From Lujinxingiaceae bacterium (GTDB taxonomy: Bacteria > Myxococcota_A > Bradymonadia > Bradymonadales > Bradymonadaceae), in contig JACCWM010000136.1 in NCBI GenBank assembly GCA_013697635.1, forward strand, positions 1-37,047: 37,047 nt of DNA, given 5' to 3'. Both the position numbers and the translations under genes were made by a program. The notes beneath the pieces were generated by a model. It saw nothing but the letters and a program-made list of their open reading frames with translations. It was not told the DNA's origin and made no database searches. Of the stretch, positions 8,456 through 16,123 are shown piece after piece (position 1 is the stretch's first letter; each line of letters begins with the position of its first letter).

Positions 8456-9197
8456 GGGCCAACCCCCGCTCAGCCATGACATCAAAGGGTTGAGCATCGC
8501 ACTGGCGATCCTGGTGGGGTGGTCGGGTCTGCTCGCGCTCTTGCTCATGGTGGACATCGAGGCGATGGCGATCTGGGCGATTGTGGGCGCGGCTTTGGTG
8601 CAGACCTTCCTGTATACAGGGTTGTTCATTACGGCTCACGACGCGATGCATCGAACGCTCAGCCCCAACGCGCGCATGATCAACGATGGGATCGGGCGGC
8701 TCAACGTGTTCTTGTTTGCGCTGTTCTCGTTTTCCAAGCTCAAGCAGTCGCACTGGGACCACCATCGCCACCCGGCCGAGGCCGGCGATCCGGACTACCA
8801 TGACGGGGTGCATACCGGCGCGCTTCGCTGGTATGTGCACTTCATGCGTGAGTACGTCAGTGTTGTTCAAATCATGGGCATGGCCCTGGTTTTCAATCTG
8901 CTGCTCTACGGCGCCGGGGTGGCCGTGGCCAATCTGCTCGTCTTCTGGGTGGCGCCTTCGCTCTTGAGCACGGTGCAGCTCTTCTACTTTGGGACTTATC
9001 GTCCGCACCGGCAGCCAGCGGGCGGATATGCCGACAAACACCGCGCCAGCAGTAATGATTACCCGATATGGCTGTCGTTTTTGACCTGCTATCATTTCGG
9101 CTATCACTGGGAGCATCACGAGCGCCCGGGGCTTGCGTGGTGGCAACTTCCGGCGTTTCGACGGTCACAAGAGAAACCTCTCACTCAGGTGGAATGA
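8448..9197 (+). CDS. crtW: Beta-carotene ketolase (4-oxygenase), CrtW type
   Basis: 249 residues, integral-membrane di-iron oxygenase of the fatty-acid-desaturase/hydroxylase superfamily that adds the 4-keto group to beta rings. The three histidine clusters are all present: HDAMH (64-68), HWDHHRH (102-108) and HFGYHWEHH (216-224). The surrounding FLYTGLFITAHDAMH and CYHFGYHWEHHERPG are typical of CrtW. Hydrophobic helices lie near residues 15-60, 85-95 and 135-175. The ATG lies inside the end of crtY and is preceded by GGGAGGTG, a strong ribosome site, so longer N-termini are unlikely. The overlap implies coupled translation with the cyclase, its substrate supplier. No CrtZ-type 3-hydroxylase is present in the window. 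Confidence 0.92.
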   Translation: MVKGQPPLSHDIKGLSIALAILVGWSGLLALLLMVDIEAMAIWAIVGAALVQTFLYTGLFITAHDAMHRTLSPNARMINDGIGRLNVFLFALFSFSKLKQSHWDHHRHPAEAGDPDYHDGVHTGALRWYVHFMREYVSVVQIMGMALVFNLLLYGAGVAVANLLVFWVAPSLLSTVQLFYFGTYRPHRQPAGGYADKHRASSNDYPIWLSFLTCYHFGYHWEHHERPGLAWWQLPAFRRSQEKPLTQVE

Positions 9198-9227
9198 ACG
9201 GGCGACTGCAGTAAGTTTGAATTGGTA

Positions 9228-9257
9228 TTGAACAGGGTGTGCATGTTGTGGTAGTGT
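9228..9257 (+). promoter_or_regulatory. Candidate promoter for crtI-B-C-D
   Basis: TTGAAC, 18 bases, then TAGTGT preceded by TGG (extended -10 pattern TGn), in the 160-base gap between crtW and crtI. Matches to consensus are moderate. The gap is larger than any other inside the cluster, which favours a second transcription start here. Confidence 0.28.
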
Positions 9258-9267
9258 TCACTTTCTG

Positions 9268-9289
9268 CTCTGGGCCCGTGCGCCCAGAG
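9268..9289 (+). promoter_or_regulatory. Perfect hairpin between crtW and crtI
   Basis: CTCTGGGC and GCCCAGAG form eight perfect base pairs around a six-base loop, 71 bases after the crtW stop. No T-run follows, so it is not a classical intrinsic terminator. It could be an mRNA stabiliser, a processing site or a partial transcription stop separating crtYW from crtIBCD. Confidence 0.4.
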
Positions 9290-9324
9290 TCCCAATACAG
9301 TCGGCTGATTTTCATCTGAAGCAG

Positions 9325-9343
9325 TGTCTTGTCTCTAAAGACA
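9325..9343 (+). promoter_or_regulatory. Inverted repeat just before the crtI ribosome site
   Basis: TGTCTT and AAGACA flank seven bases; a nested alternative pairs GTCT with AGAC. The structure ends about three bases before the GAGGT ribosome site of crtI, so it could act as an operator or influence translation of the first gene of the crtIBCD block. Confidence 0.3.
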
Positions 9344-9357
9344 GCGAGGTCTCGATC

Positions 9358-10887
9358 GTGGCTCAACTCTCCGCAGCAATTGTAATTGGCTCGGGCTTTG
9401 GCGGGATCGCCGCGGCCGTTCGTCTGCGGGCGATGGGCTATCCGGTGACGCTGCTCGAGGCGCGCGATCAGGCAGGCGGTCGCGCATCGGTCTTTGAGCA
9501 GGACGGCTACACGTTTGACGCCGGCCCGACCGTGATCACGGCGCCCTATCTCTTCGAGGAGCTCTTTGCCCTGGCCGGGCGTCGCATGCAGGACTACATC
9601 GAGCTGATGCCCGTCGATCCCTTCTACCGGATCACCTTTGTCGACGGGCGCCACTTCGATTACGTCGGCGACGAGGATCGTCTTTTGGCCCAGATCGCCG
9701 CCTTCAACCCCGACGACGTCGAGGGCTACAAGCGCCTGGCCGAGCACAGCCGGCGCATCTTCGAGATCGGCTACGAGCAGCTCGCCGACCAGCCCTTTGA
9801 CAATCTGATCGACATGTTGCGCGTGGTGCCGGACATGCTTCGGCTGGGCAACTATCGCTCGGTTTACAGCCTGGTGGCCAAGTACATCAAGGACGACAGC
9901 CTGCGTCAGGTCTTCACCTTTCAGCCGCTGCTGGTGGGGGGCAACCCGTTCAACGTGACCTCGATCTACTTGTTGATCCACTGGCTCGAGCGCAAGTGGG
10001 GCGTGCACTTTGCGCGCGGTGGCACGGCGGCGATCGTCTCCGGGCTGATGACTCTGCTCGAGGAGATCGGCGTCGATGTGCGCCTGAGCACGCCCGTGGC
10101 CGAGATCGTGGTCGAGGGCGCGCGCGCGACGGCGGTTTTGACCGAGGATGGCGAGCGCATCGCATGCTCGATGGTCGTCTCCAATGCCGACCCGTCGTTT
10201 ACCTACAAGTACATGATTCCAAGCGAGCACCGCCCCAAGAATAACGATGGGCGAGTTGGGCGCGTCAAGCAATCGATGGGATTGTTCGTGGGCTACTTTG
10301 GCACGGACAAAAAGTACGACGCGATTGCGCACCACACGATCGTGCTCGGCCCGCGCTACAAGGAGCTGCTCACCGATATCTTCGACAAAAAGGTGTTGGC
10401 TGAGGACTTCTCGCTCTATTTGCATCGTCCCACGGCCTCCGACCCCTCGCTTGCGCCCCCTGGCCACGACGCCTTCTATGTGCTGGCGCCCGTGCCAAAC
10501 AACGAGAGCGGGCTCGACTGGGACAAGCTCTCGGGGCCGTATTTCGAGCGGATTTTGCAGTACCTCGAGGAGCGTCACCTGCCCGGCCTTAGCGAGCATC
10601 TCACCGTGAAGTTTTCGACCTCGCCAGATTACTTCGAGCAGGAGTTGCGCTCGGTGTCGGGCGCGGGGTTTGGCCCGGAGCCGCGGCTGACTCAGTCGGC
10701 CTGGTTTCGCTACCACAACCGCTGTGACGACATCGCCGGGCTGTATTTTGTCGGTGCCGGCGTGCATCCGGGTGCCGGTGTGCCGGGCGTGCTCACCTCA
10801 GCCAAGGTGCTCGAGAAGCTCGTCGCCCATCCTTCGATCGCCAATCGGGTGCCCATCGCCGGCGCGCCGACTCGGGCCACAGCGTAA
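9358..10887 (+). CDS. crtI: Phytoene desaturase, CrtI type
   Basis: 509 residues. FAD-dependent desaturase taking phytoene toward lycopene. An N-terminal Rossmann motif IGSGFGG (10-16) is followed by the family stretches GGRASVFEQDGYTFDAGPTVI and LLVGGNPF. The C-terminal FAD motif is LYFVGAGVHPGAGVPGVL. Length matches bacterial CrtI (about 490-510). The start is a GTG seven bases after GAGGT; no ATG upstream has a comparable site. It is followed 13 bases later by crtB. A second desaturase-like gene (crtD) lies three genes downstream. This one is the better phytoene desaturase because of its strict match to the lycopene-forming group and its coupling to crtB. Confidence 0.93.
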   Translation: MAQLSAAIVIGSGFGGIAAAVRLRAMGYPVTLLEARDQAGGRASVFEQDGYTFDAGPTVITAPYLFEELFALAGRRMQDYIELMPVDPFYRITFVDGRHFDYVGDEDRLLAQIAAFNPDDVEGYKRLAEHSRRIFEIGYEQLADQPFDNLIDMLRVVPDMLRLGNYRSVYSLVAKYIKDDSLRQVFTFQPLLVGGNPFNVTSIYLLIHWLERKWGVHFARGGTAAIVSGLMTLLEEIGVDVRLSTPVAEIVVEGARATAVLTEDGERIACSMVVSNADPSFTYKYMIPSEHRPKNNDGRVGRVKQSMGLFVGYFGTDKKYDAIAHHTIVLGPRYKELLTDIFDKKVLAEDFSLYLHRPTASDPSLAPPGHDAFYVLAPVPNNESGLDWDKLSGPYFERILQYLEERHLPGLSEHLTVKFSTSPDYFEQELRSVSGAGFGPEPRLTQSAWFRYHNRCDDIAGLYFVGAGVHPGAGVPGVLTSAKVLEKLVAHPSIANRVPIAGAPTRATA

Positions 10888-10900
10888 GGGGAAGTAATCC

Positions 10901-11836
10901 ATGAGTATGCAAGAGATGGAATCGACCGCGATCATTCGCTCCAGCACTGAGGTGCTGGCCCAAAACTCCCGCTCGTTTCGCCTGGCGAGCCTGTTCTTGC
11001 CGGCCAAGGCGCAGGACGATGCGGCGCTGTGCTATGCGGTCTGCCGGCTGATCGACGACACGGCCGACGAGGCCGAGAGCGTCGAGCTCGCTCGCCAGGA
11101 GCTCGCCCAAATCAGGGAGGAGTTGGCCGGCCACGTGCCGGCACGCGCTCTGCTCGCGACGTTCTTGGCCATGGCAAAGCGCACGGGGCTGCGCCTCGAT
11201 TGCGTGTTCGAGCTGATCAAGGGCGTGGAGTCCGATCTGGGCCCGGTGCGTCTGGCCAACGACGCTGAGCTGCTGCGCTACGGCTACCGCGTGGCAGGCA
11301 CGGTGGGCTTGATGATGTGTGCCGTGCTCGGCGTCGATGAGCGCGAGGCGCTGCCCCACGCCATCGATCTGGGCATCGCGATGCAAATTACCAACATCTG
11401 TCGCGACGTGCTCGAAGATGCGCGCATGAACCGCGTCTATTTGCCGGCCAGCCGGCTGGCCGCAGCCGGGATCGACGCCGAGCAGATCGTCGATGAGAGC
11501 GTTGACCGCGAGGCCCTCTCGCGCGTGCTCAACGAGCTGATCGAGCTGGCCGAGGCCTATTATCTGAGCGGGCAAAACGGCATGCGCTTTATCCCGGGGC
11601 GCTCGCGCATTGGCATCCTGGTGGCAGGGCGCGTCTACCGTGCGATCGGCATGCGGCTGCGCAGCCAGGGCGGCGATCCGTTTCGGGGACGATGCGTGGT
11701 GCCGGGTTGGGCGAAGAGTTACTGGATTGGTGTGGCGTGCGTGGGCTGGCTCGACATCAGCCTCTTCGGCGCTCGACGCGGCCACGACGCGACCCTGCAC
11801 TTGTTGCTCTCCGATTTGCCAGGAGTAACCCACTGA
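10901..11836 (+). CDS. crtB: Phytoene synthase
   Basis: 311 residues. Condenses two geranylgeranyl diphosphates to phytoene, the first committed carotenoid step. The two Asp-rich motifs are visible: DDTAD (52-56) and DVLED (169-173), set in ICRDVLEDARMNRVYLP. YGYRVAGTVGLMM is also typical of squalene/phytoene synthases. AAGGGGA ends nine bases before the ATG. Its stop overlaps the crtC start (TGATG), indicating coupled translation. The GGPP synthase gene crtE that supplies the substrate is not in the window. Confidence 0.94.
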   Translation: MSMQEMESTAIIRSSTEVLAQNSRSFRLASLFLPAKAQDDAALCYAVCRLIDDTADEAESVELARQELAQIREELAGHVPARALLATFLAMAKRTGLRLDCVFELIKGVESDLGPVRLANDAELLRYGYRVAGTVGLMMCAVLGVDEREALPHAIDLGIAMQITNICRDVLEDARMNRVYLPASRLAAAGIDAEQIVDESVDREALSRVLNELIELAEAYYLSGQNGMRFIPGRSRIGILVAGRVYRAIGMRLRSQGGDPFRGRCVVPGWAKSYWIGVACVGWLDISLFGARRGHDATLHLLLSDLPGVTH

Positions 11837-12987
11837 TGGGAATGATCGAAGTATCGGCGCCCGGATCGGGTCTCTCGCCGGCGCTCTTGAACAGCGCCGG
11901 GGGCTTTGCCTGGTGGTATCTCGACCTGGTCGACGCTCAGGGCAACGGCCTGGTCATCATTTGGAGCTTTGGGCTGCCGTTTTTGCCCGGTTATGCGGCG
12001 TCTGCGCGCCGAGGCCAGGCCCAGACGCCGGGCTCGCGGCCAAGCCTCAACGTGGCGACCTATTGCCAGGGAAAGGCCGACTACTATCTGCTCCAGGAGT
12101 TCGACATCGAAGATGTGAGCTGGACCACCGGTGATCACGGCGACAACTGGCGCTTTGGGCCGAGCACCCTGGCGAGCGAAGAGCGCGATGGCGAGCGCCG
12201 GGTTCGCCTCGAATTGCACCTCGATGTGCCGGGCCACGGTGGTTTGACCGAGATCGCGCTCGAGGCGTGCGGCCCGGCGCGCAGCGACGCCAATTGGCCG
12301 GCCACAGATGCCCCGGCCTCGCTTCGCCAGCACGATCCGCTGCCGGACCACGATTGGACGCCGCTGCTGGCCGCGAGCCTGGGACGTGCCATGATTCGAA
12401 ACCGCGAGGGTACGCGCCGGCTCGAGGGCCGCGTCTACCATGATCGCAACGGCGGTCAGCGGGCGATGCACGATCTGGGGATCGACATCTGGGTGTGGGG
12501 ACGCATTGCGCTGCCCAACAGCGAGTTGATCTATTACGTGCTCGACGCGAAGGGCTCGGGCGCGGCGCGCTCGGAGGCGATATTTCTCGAGATCGGCGCC
12601 GATGGCTCGACCACGCATCATCGCGACTATCAGCTCGTGCGCGCCAAGGGGCGGCGCAATTTGGGTGGGCTTCGCTGGTGGCCCACGATGCACGTCTTGC
12701 AACGAGGCCAGCTCCTCTTCGAGCTCGATCACAGCGACGTCGTCGACAGCGGGCCGTTTTATATGCGCTCGGTGCTTCGCGCGCTCGGCGCCGATGGGCA
12801 GCCCGTTGGCCGAGGAATCAGCGAGGTCTGCGATCCCGATCGCATCGACCTGGCGATTCATCGCCCGCTGGTGCGCATGCGGGTTCACCATCAGAGCGGC
12901 GACCACTCGCTTTGGACGCCGCTCTTTTGCGGCACGCGCGGCGGGCGAGTGCGCCGCATGTTGCAAAGCCTTCTGGCGCGGGGTTGA
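11836..12987 (+). CDS. crtC: Carotenoid 1,2-hydratase, CrtC family
   Basis: 383 residues. Family members add water across the terminal 1,2 double bond of an acyclic psi end, giving a tertiary 1-hydroxy group. Signs: SAGGFAWWYLDLVDAQGNGL near the N-terminus, GKADYYLLQEFD, and the central EGRVYHDRNGGQRAMHDLG/WVWGRI segment corresponding to the YHDxNWG region of CrtC (the usual Trp is Gly here). Two lipocalin-like beta domains are expected. Start chosen at the ATG overlapping the crtB stop, with AGGAG ten bases upstream; the longer frame inside crtB is rejected. It lies directly before crtD, the usual CrtC partner. Confidence 0.85.
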   Translation: MGMIEVSAPGSGLSPALLNSAGGFAWWYLDLVDAQGNGLVIIWSFGLPFLPGYAASARRGQAQTPGSRPSLNVATYCQGKADYYLLQEFDIEDVSWTTGDHGDNWRFGPSTLASEERDGERRVRLELHLDVPGHGGLTEIALEACGPARSDANWPATDAPASLRQHDPLPDHDWTPLLAASLGRAMIRNREGTRRLEGRVYHDRNGGQRAMHDLGIDIWVWGRIALPNSELIYYVLDAKGSGAARSEAIFLEIGADGSTTHHRDYQLVRAKGRRNLGGLRWWPTMHVLQRGQLLFELDHSDVVDSGPFYMRSVLRALGADGQPVGRGISEVCDPDRIDLAIHRPLVRMRVHHQSGDHSLWTPLFCGTRGGRVRRMLQSLLARG

Positions 12988-12991
12988 GTCG

Positions 12992-14482
12992 ATGACGAAA
13001 CGAATCGTGGTCATTGGCGCGGGCATGGGCGGTCTGGCGAGCAGCATGGCGTTGGCGGGCAAGAGCGACGCCGAACTCATGGTTTTGGAGGCGGCCAGCG
13101 GCTCGGGCGGCAAGATTGGCTACGCCGAGCACGAGGGTGTGCGCTTTGATACCGGGCCGAGCATCTTGACGCTGCCCGGTATCGCTCGCGCGCTGTTCAG
13201 CTCGGCCGGCCGTGACTTTGACGCCGAGCTCGAGCTCGTCGAGTCGACGCCGAACTTTCGCTACTATTTTGCCGACGGCACCGAGCTCGACGTCTTCAAC
13301 CGCGCCGAGGCGACCGCCGAGAGCATCGAGCGTGTGCTGGGAACCCAGGCGCGCCAGGAGTTCGACGGCTTCATGGTCTATGCCCGTCGCATCTGGGAGG
13401 CCGCATCGCCAAACTTCATCATGGGGCCGGCGCCGAGCTTCGGCTCGGTCGCGCGACTGGGCTTTGGAGCGCTCAAACAGTTGCGTGAGATCGATTCGAT
13501 GCGCACGATGCTCCAGGCGATCGAGGCGCGCATCTCGGATCGGCGGCTTCGAAGTCTCTTCTTGCGCTATGCGACCTACAACGGCTCCGACCCGCGCAAG
13601 GCACCGGCGACGCTCAGTTGCATCGCCTGGGTCGAGCTTGGCATGGGTTGCTGGGGCGTGGCGGGCGGCATGCGCACGCTGGCCGCGACGATGGAGCGCA
13701 TCGCGCGCGAGGCGGGCGCTCAGTTTCGCTTTGATACGCCGGTGCTCGGTATCACACAAAGCGCGCGCAACGGGTTTCGCATTCGCCTGGCCGACGATGA
13801 GATCGAGGCCGATGCGGTGATCGTCAACGCCGATGCCGCTCATCTGGTCAACGACCTGCTCGGCGCGACATATGATTGTGGGGTCGAGATCGCCTCGGCG
13901 GCGTCGATGTCGGCCTGGAACGCGGTGATCAAGGCTCGCCGACGCAGCGCTGAGCGCCGGCCGGGCCACGCCCTGGTGTTTCCCGAGCGCGAATACATCG
14001 AGGAGTTCGTCGATATCTTCGATCACCACCGCGCGCCCTTGCAGCCGACGATCTATCTCTGCGCCCAGGAGAAAGCCCACAAAAGCGCGGGCTGGCCCGA
14101 TCATGAGGCTTTGTTCGTCATGGCGAACGCCGCGCACGTGCGCGGGCTCGACGATGAGCGCTTTGACTGGCAGGGCTTTGAGCAGCAGGTATTGCAGCGT
14201 TTGCGCGCGCTCGACTTGATCGAGGCCGATGACGAGGTGGTGTGGCGGCGCAATCCGGCAGGGCTCGCGGCCCGGTTTCCAGGCAGCCGGGGCAGCCTCT
14301 ACGGGGCGGCCTCGAACAGCGCCTTCGACGCATTTCGCCGACCACCCAATCGAGCGCCCGCCATGGCGGGGCTTTATCTGGCCGGAGGCAGCGCGCACCC
14401 GGGTGGAGGCGTGCCGCTGTGTATTCAATCGGGCCGCCAGGCTGCGGCGGCGCTGCTCGAGGACGGTTGGCGAAAGCGTTGA
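12992..14482 (+). CDS. crtD: 1-hydroxycarotenoid 3,4-desaturase, CrtD-like
   Basis: 496 residues, second amine-oxidase/CrtI-superfamily flavoenzyme of the cluster. The FAD motif is IGAGMGG (8-14). FDTGPSILTLPGI follows, then ATYNGSDPRKAPATLSCIAWVELGMG, a stretch I associate with CrtD rather than CrtI, and a C-terminal YLAGGSAHPGGGVPLC. In known pathways CrtD introduces the 3,4 double bond after CrtC hydration, extending the chromophore toward red. It begins four bases after the crtC stop. The downstream lipoprotein gene converges on it with a five-base gap and no visible terminator. An alternative is a methoxyneurosporene- or hydroxyneurosporene-type desaturase of the same group. Confidence 0.85.
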   Translation: MTKRIVVIGAGMGGLASSMALAGKSDAELMVLEAASGSGGKIGYAEHEGVRFDTGPSILTLPGIARALFSSAGRDFDAELELVESTPNFRYYFADGTELDVFNRAEATAESIERVLGTQARQEFDGFMVYARRIWEAASPNFIMGPAPSFGSVARLGFGALKQLREIDSMRTMLQAIEARISDRRLRSLFLRYATYNGSDPRKAPATLSCIAWVELGMGCWGVAGGMRTLAATMERIAREAGAQFRFDTPVLGITQSARNGFRIRLADDEIEADAVIVNADAAHLVNDLLGATYDCGVEIASAASMSAWNAVIKARRRSAERRPGHALVFPEREYIEEFVDIFDHHRAPLQPTIYLCAQEKAHKSAGWPDHEALFVMANAAHVRGLDDERFDWQGFEQQVLQRLRALDLIEADDEVVWRRNPAGLAARFPGSRGSLYGAASNSAFDAFRRPPNRAPAMAGLYLAGGSAHPGGGVPLCIQSGRQAAAALLEDGWRKR

Positions 14483-14487
14483 GCGCC

Positions 14488-15063
14488 TTAGATCTCGTCG
14501 CTTGACGTGGCGTTAGCCGGGGCGGTCGAGGAGGTGCAGGCGCCGACGTGTTTGGTGGGCGCTTTGACGCAGTCCTGGCGCTCGGTGCAATTGAGCTCGG
14601 AGAGACAACCCAGCGTGCAAGAGCCGAAATAGTCGCTGGAGCAGTATTGGCCAGGGTGACAGATCGCAAAACGACTGGCGTTGAGCGGATCTCCGCAGGA
14701 AGTGTAGCCCGGATCGAGGTTCTCTCCGGTGCGCCGCGCTTCGAGCAGCGCGCGCGAAGTACAGGTGCCCAGATTCTGGCCGCTCGACTTGTAGCAGGCT
14801 TGCTCGTCGGTGCAGTTATCGTCCGAGAGACAACCCGTATAGCAGGTGCCAAAGCGCTGGCTGCCGCAGTACTGATTGGGGTGGCAGATCACGCCGTAGG
14901 TCGGGTTGGGAAAGTCGTTGCACGGCGTGTAGCCCTGAGCGAGCTTTCGGTCTTCGCGGTCTTCTCGATCGCCGCCCGTGTCCGCCATGACGCCGCAGCC
15001 CAGGGGCAAAAGGAGCAGGGAAATCGATCCAATCAACAGCAATGTGCGTCTCATTATCATCAT
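14488..15063 (-). CDS. Cys-rich lipoprotein with two tandem repeats
   Basis: 191 residues from the first of three close ATGs (bases 15063, 15060, 15054); GAAG just upstream fits the later two better, so the start is uncertain by up to three codons. The signal peptide ends in a textbook lipobox, LPLGC. After an Asp/Arg/Glu-rich spacer (TGGDREDREDRK) come two homologous units of about 57 residues. Each reads GYTxCxD...ICHPxQYCxSxxFGxCxxGCLSxxNCTxxQxC...GxC, with eight to nine conserved Cys. This suggests two small disulfide-rich domains on the cell surface. I do not recognise the family; the spacing recalls other Cys-rich surface repeats of myxobacteria. It converges on crtD but is not obviously part of pigment synthesis. 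Confidence 0.85.
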   Translation of the reverse strand: MMIMRRTLLLIGSISLLLLPLGCGVMADTGGDREDREDRKLAQGYTPCNDFPNPTYGVICHPNQYCGSQRFGTCYTGCLSDDNCTDEQACYKSSGQNLGTCTSRALLEARRTGENLDPGYTSCGDPLNASRFAICHPGQYCSSDYFGSCTLGCLSELNCTERQDCVKAPTKHVGACTSSTAPANATSSDEI

Positions 15064-15107
15064 CTTCAGCGCGGACCAGGTCAGTGTTTGGGGGGCAGGC
15101 ACGCGAG

Positions 15108-15116
15108 TTTATACGG
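15108..15116 (-). promoter_or_regulatory. CGTATAAA element upstream of Cys-rich lipoprotein
   Basis: Reading the minus strand, CCGTATAAA lies about 45 bases before the lipoprotein start. TATAAA would be a good -10; no convincing -35 is seen at 16-18 bases. The same octamer precedes the PEGA operon and the beta-helix lipoprotein. Confidence 0.25.
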
Positions 15117-15246
15117 AGAAGCGAGCGGCGAAATTCATTGTCGATTGCTGCGTGTAAACGAAATGCTTGCTACGCGCTTGGAAATTTGGCAATTATGGAT
15201 CGGTCGATCACAGCAATCACTTTGAATTAAATGGGAGACTCACATC

Positions 15247-16110
15247 ATGGATGTCGGCACGCGCAATCCTCTCCGGGCGACTCTTTGCTTTTTGGCCGTT
15301 ATCGGCATTTGTATGCTCGCCTGTGATCCTGGCGAGGAAGGCGCGACGAACAACGTGAACAACTCGAACAACACCACGAACAACACCACGAACAACACCA
15401 CGGTTGAGCCGTTGGACTTTTGCGGCTTCCTCGATTGCGTTGATTACTGCGAGGACGAGGACTGTGACGATATGTGCGACGCCCAGTCCTCTGAGGCGAC
15501 ACTGGAGTTGCGCGACTCTTTCTGGTCGTGCCTCGCCTACTGCGACGACGAGCCGAGCGAAGACGCCTGGTTTGAGTGCCTGGACGAATTCTGTGCCGAC
15601 GTGGTCGATGCCTTCGATGTCTGCGATGGCGTTGAGGATCCCGACGTTGACGAGCCTGGCGAGGGCACGTGTGCAAGCTTTATGGAATGCTCGACCGATT
15701 GCGCCCTGGTTGTCGAGGACTGCGTCAGCCAGTGCCTGAACAACGGCGAAGACGCGGCGAGCTGTGACAGCGAGTGTGCCGAGTCCGGCTTTGATTGCCA
15801 CTACCGGTGCGACGAGATCACCGAGCCTGGCGAAGACTACGAACTGTGCACGGACGACTGTGTCGACGCTGCGAGCACATGCGCTGCCGCCTGCGACGGC
15901 GATGAAGAATGTTCCGATGCGTGTTGGGAGACTCCCTACGGTTTTTGCATCTACGACTGCCGCCCCCAGATGCTGGAGTCTCACGAAGTTCGCCTTACGA
16001 TGGAGGAGTGCTTCCTCGACTATTGTGAGTGGGACGGCGCCGAGGCCTACGCTGCCTGCAAACAGGAGTTTTGTGTGCTTGAGATCAACACCTGCCTGAA
16101 TGATATCTGA
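15247..16110 (+). CDS. Acidic Cys-rich lipoprotein
   Basis: 287 residues. The signal peptide is followed by a lipobox-like CMLAC and an Asn/Thr linker (NNSNNTTNNTTNNTT). The rest is strongly acidic and carries more than 30 cysteines, mostly spaced CxxxC or CxxxxC, such as DCVDYCEDEDCDDMC. The CxxxC pairs within helical-looking stretches suggest a disulfide-stapled helical bundle, and the many Asp/Glu could bind cations. I cannot assign a family. GGGAG lies nine bases before the ATG. Thirteen bases after its stop the convergent beta-helix gene ends. Export and lipidation are inferred; the lipobox is not ideal because Met is at -3. Confidence 0.85.
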   Translation: MDVGTRNPLRATLCFLAVIGICMLACDPGEEGATNNVNNSNNTTNNTTNNTTVEPLDFCGFLDCVDYCEDEDCDDMCDAQSSEATLELRDSFWSCLAYCDDEPSEDAWFECLDEFCADVVDAFDVCDGVEDPDVDEPGEGTCASFMECSTDCALVVEDCVSQCLNNGEDAASCDSECAESGFDCHYRCDEITEPGEDYELCTDDCVDAASTCAAACDGDEECSDACWETPYGFCIYDCRPQMLESHEVRLTMEECFLDYCEWDGAEAYAACKQEFCVLEINTCLNDI

Positions 16111-16123
16111 GTAGGCGCTCGTT

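Noticed and set aside
9181-10767. Long open frame (528 codons) on the minus strand opposite crtI
   Set aside because: It is a shadow of crtI caused by high GC at third positions; the translation is His/Arg/Val-rich with no motif. The same applies to the long minus-strand frames opposite crtY, crtC and crtD and the plus-strand frames opposite the RCC1 genes.
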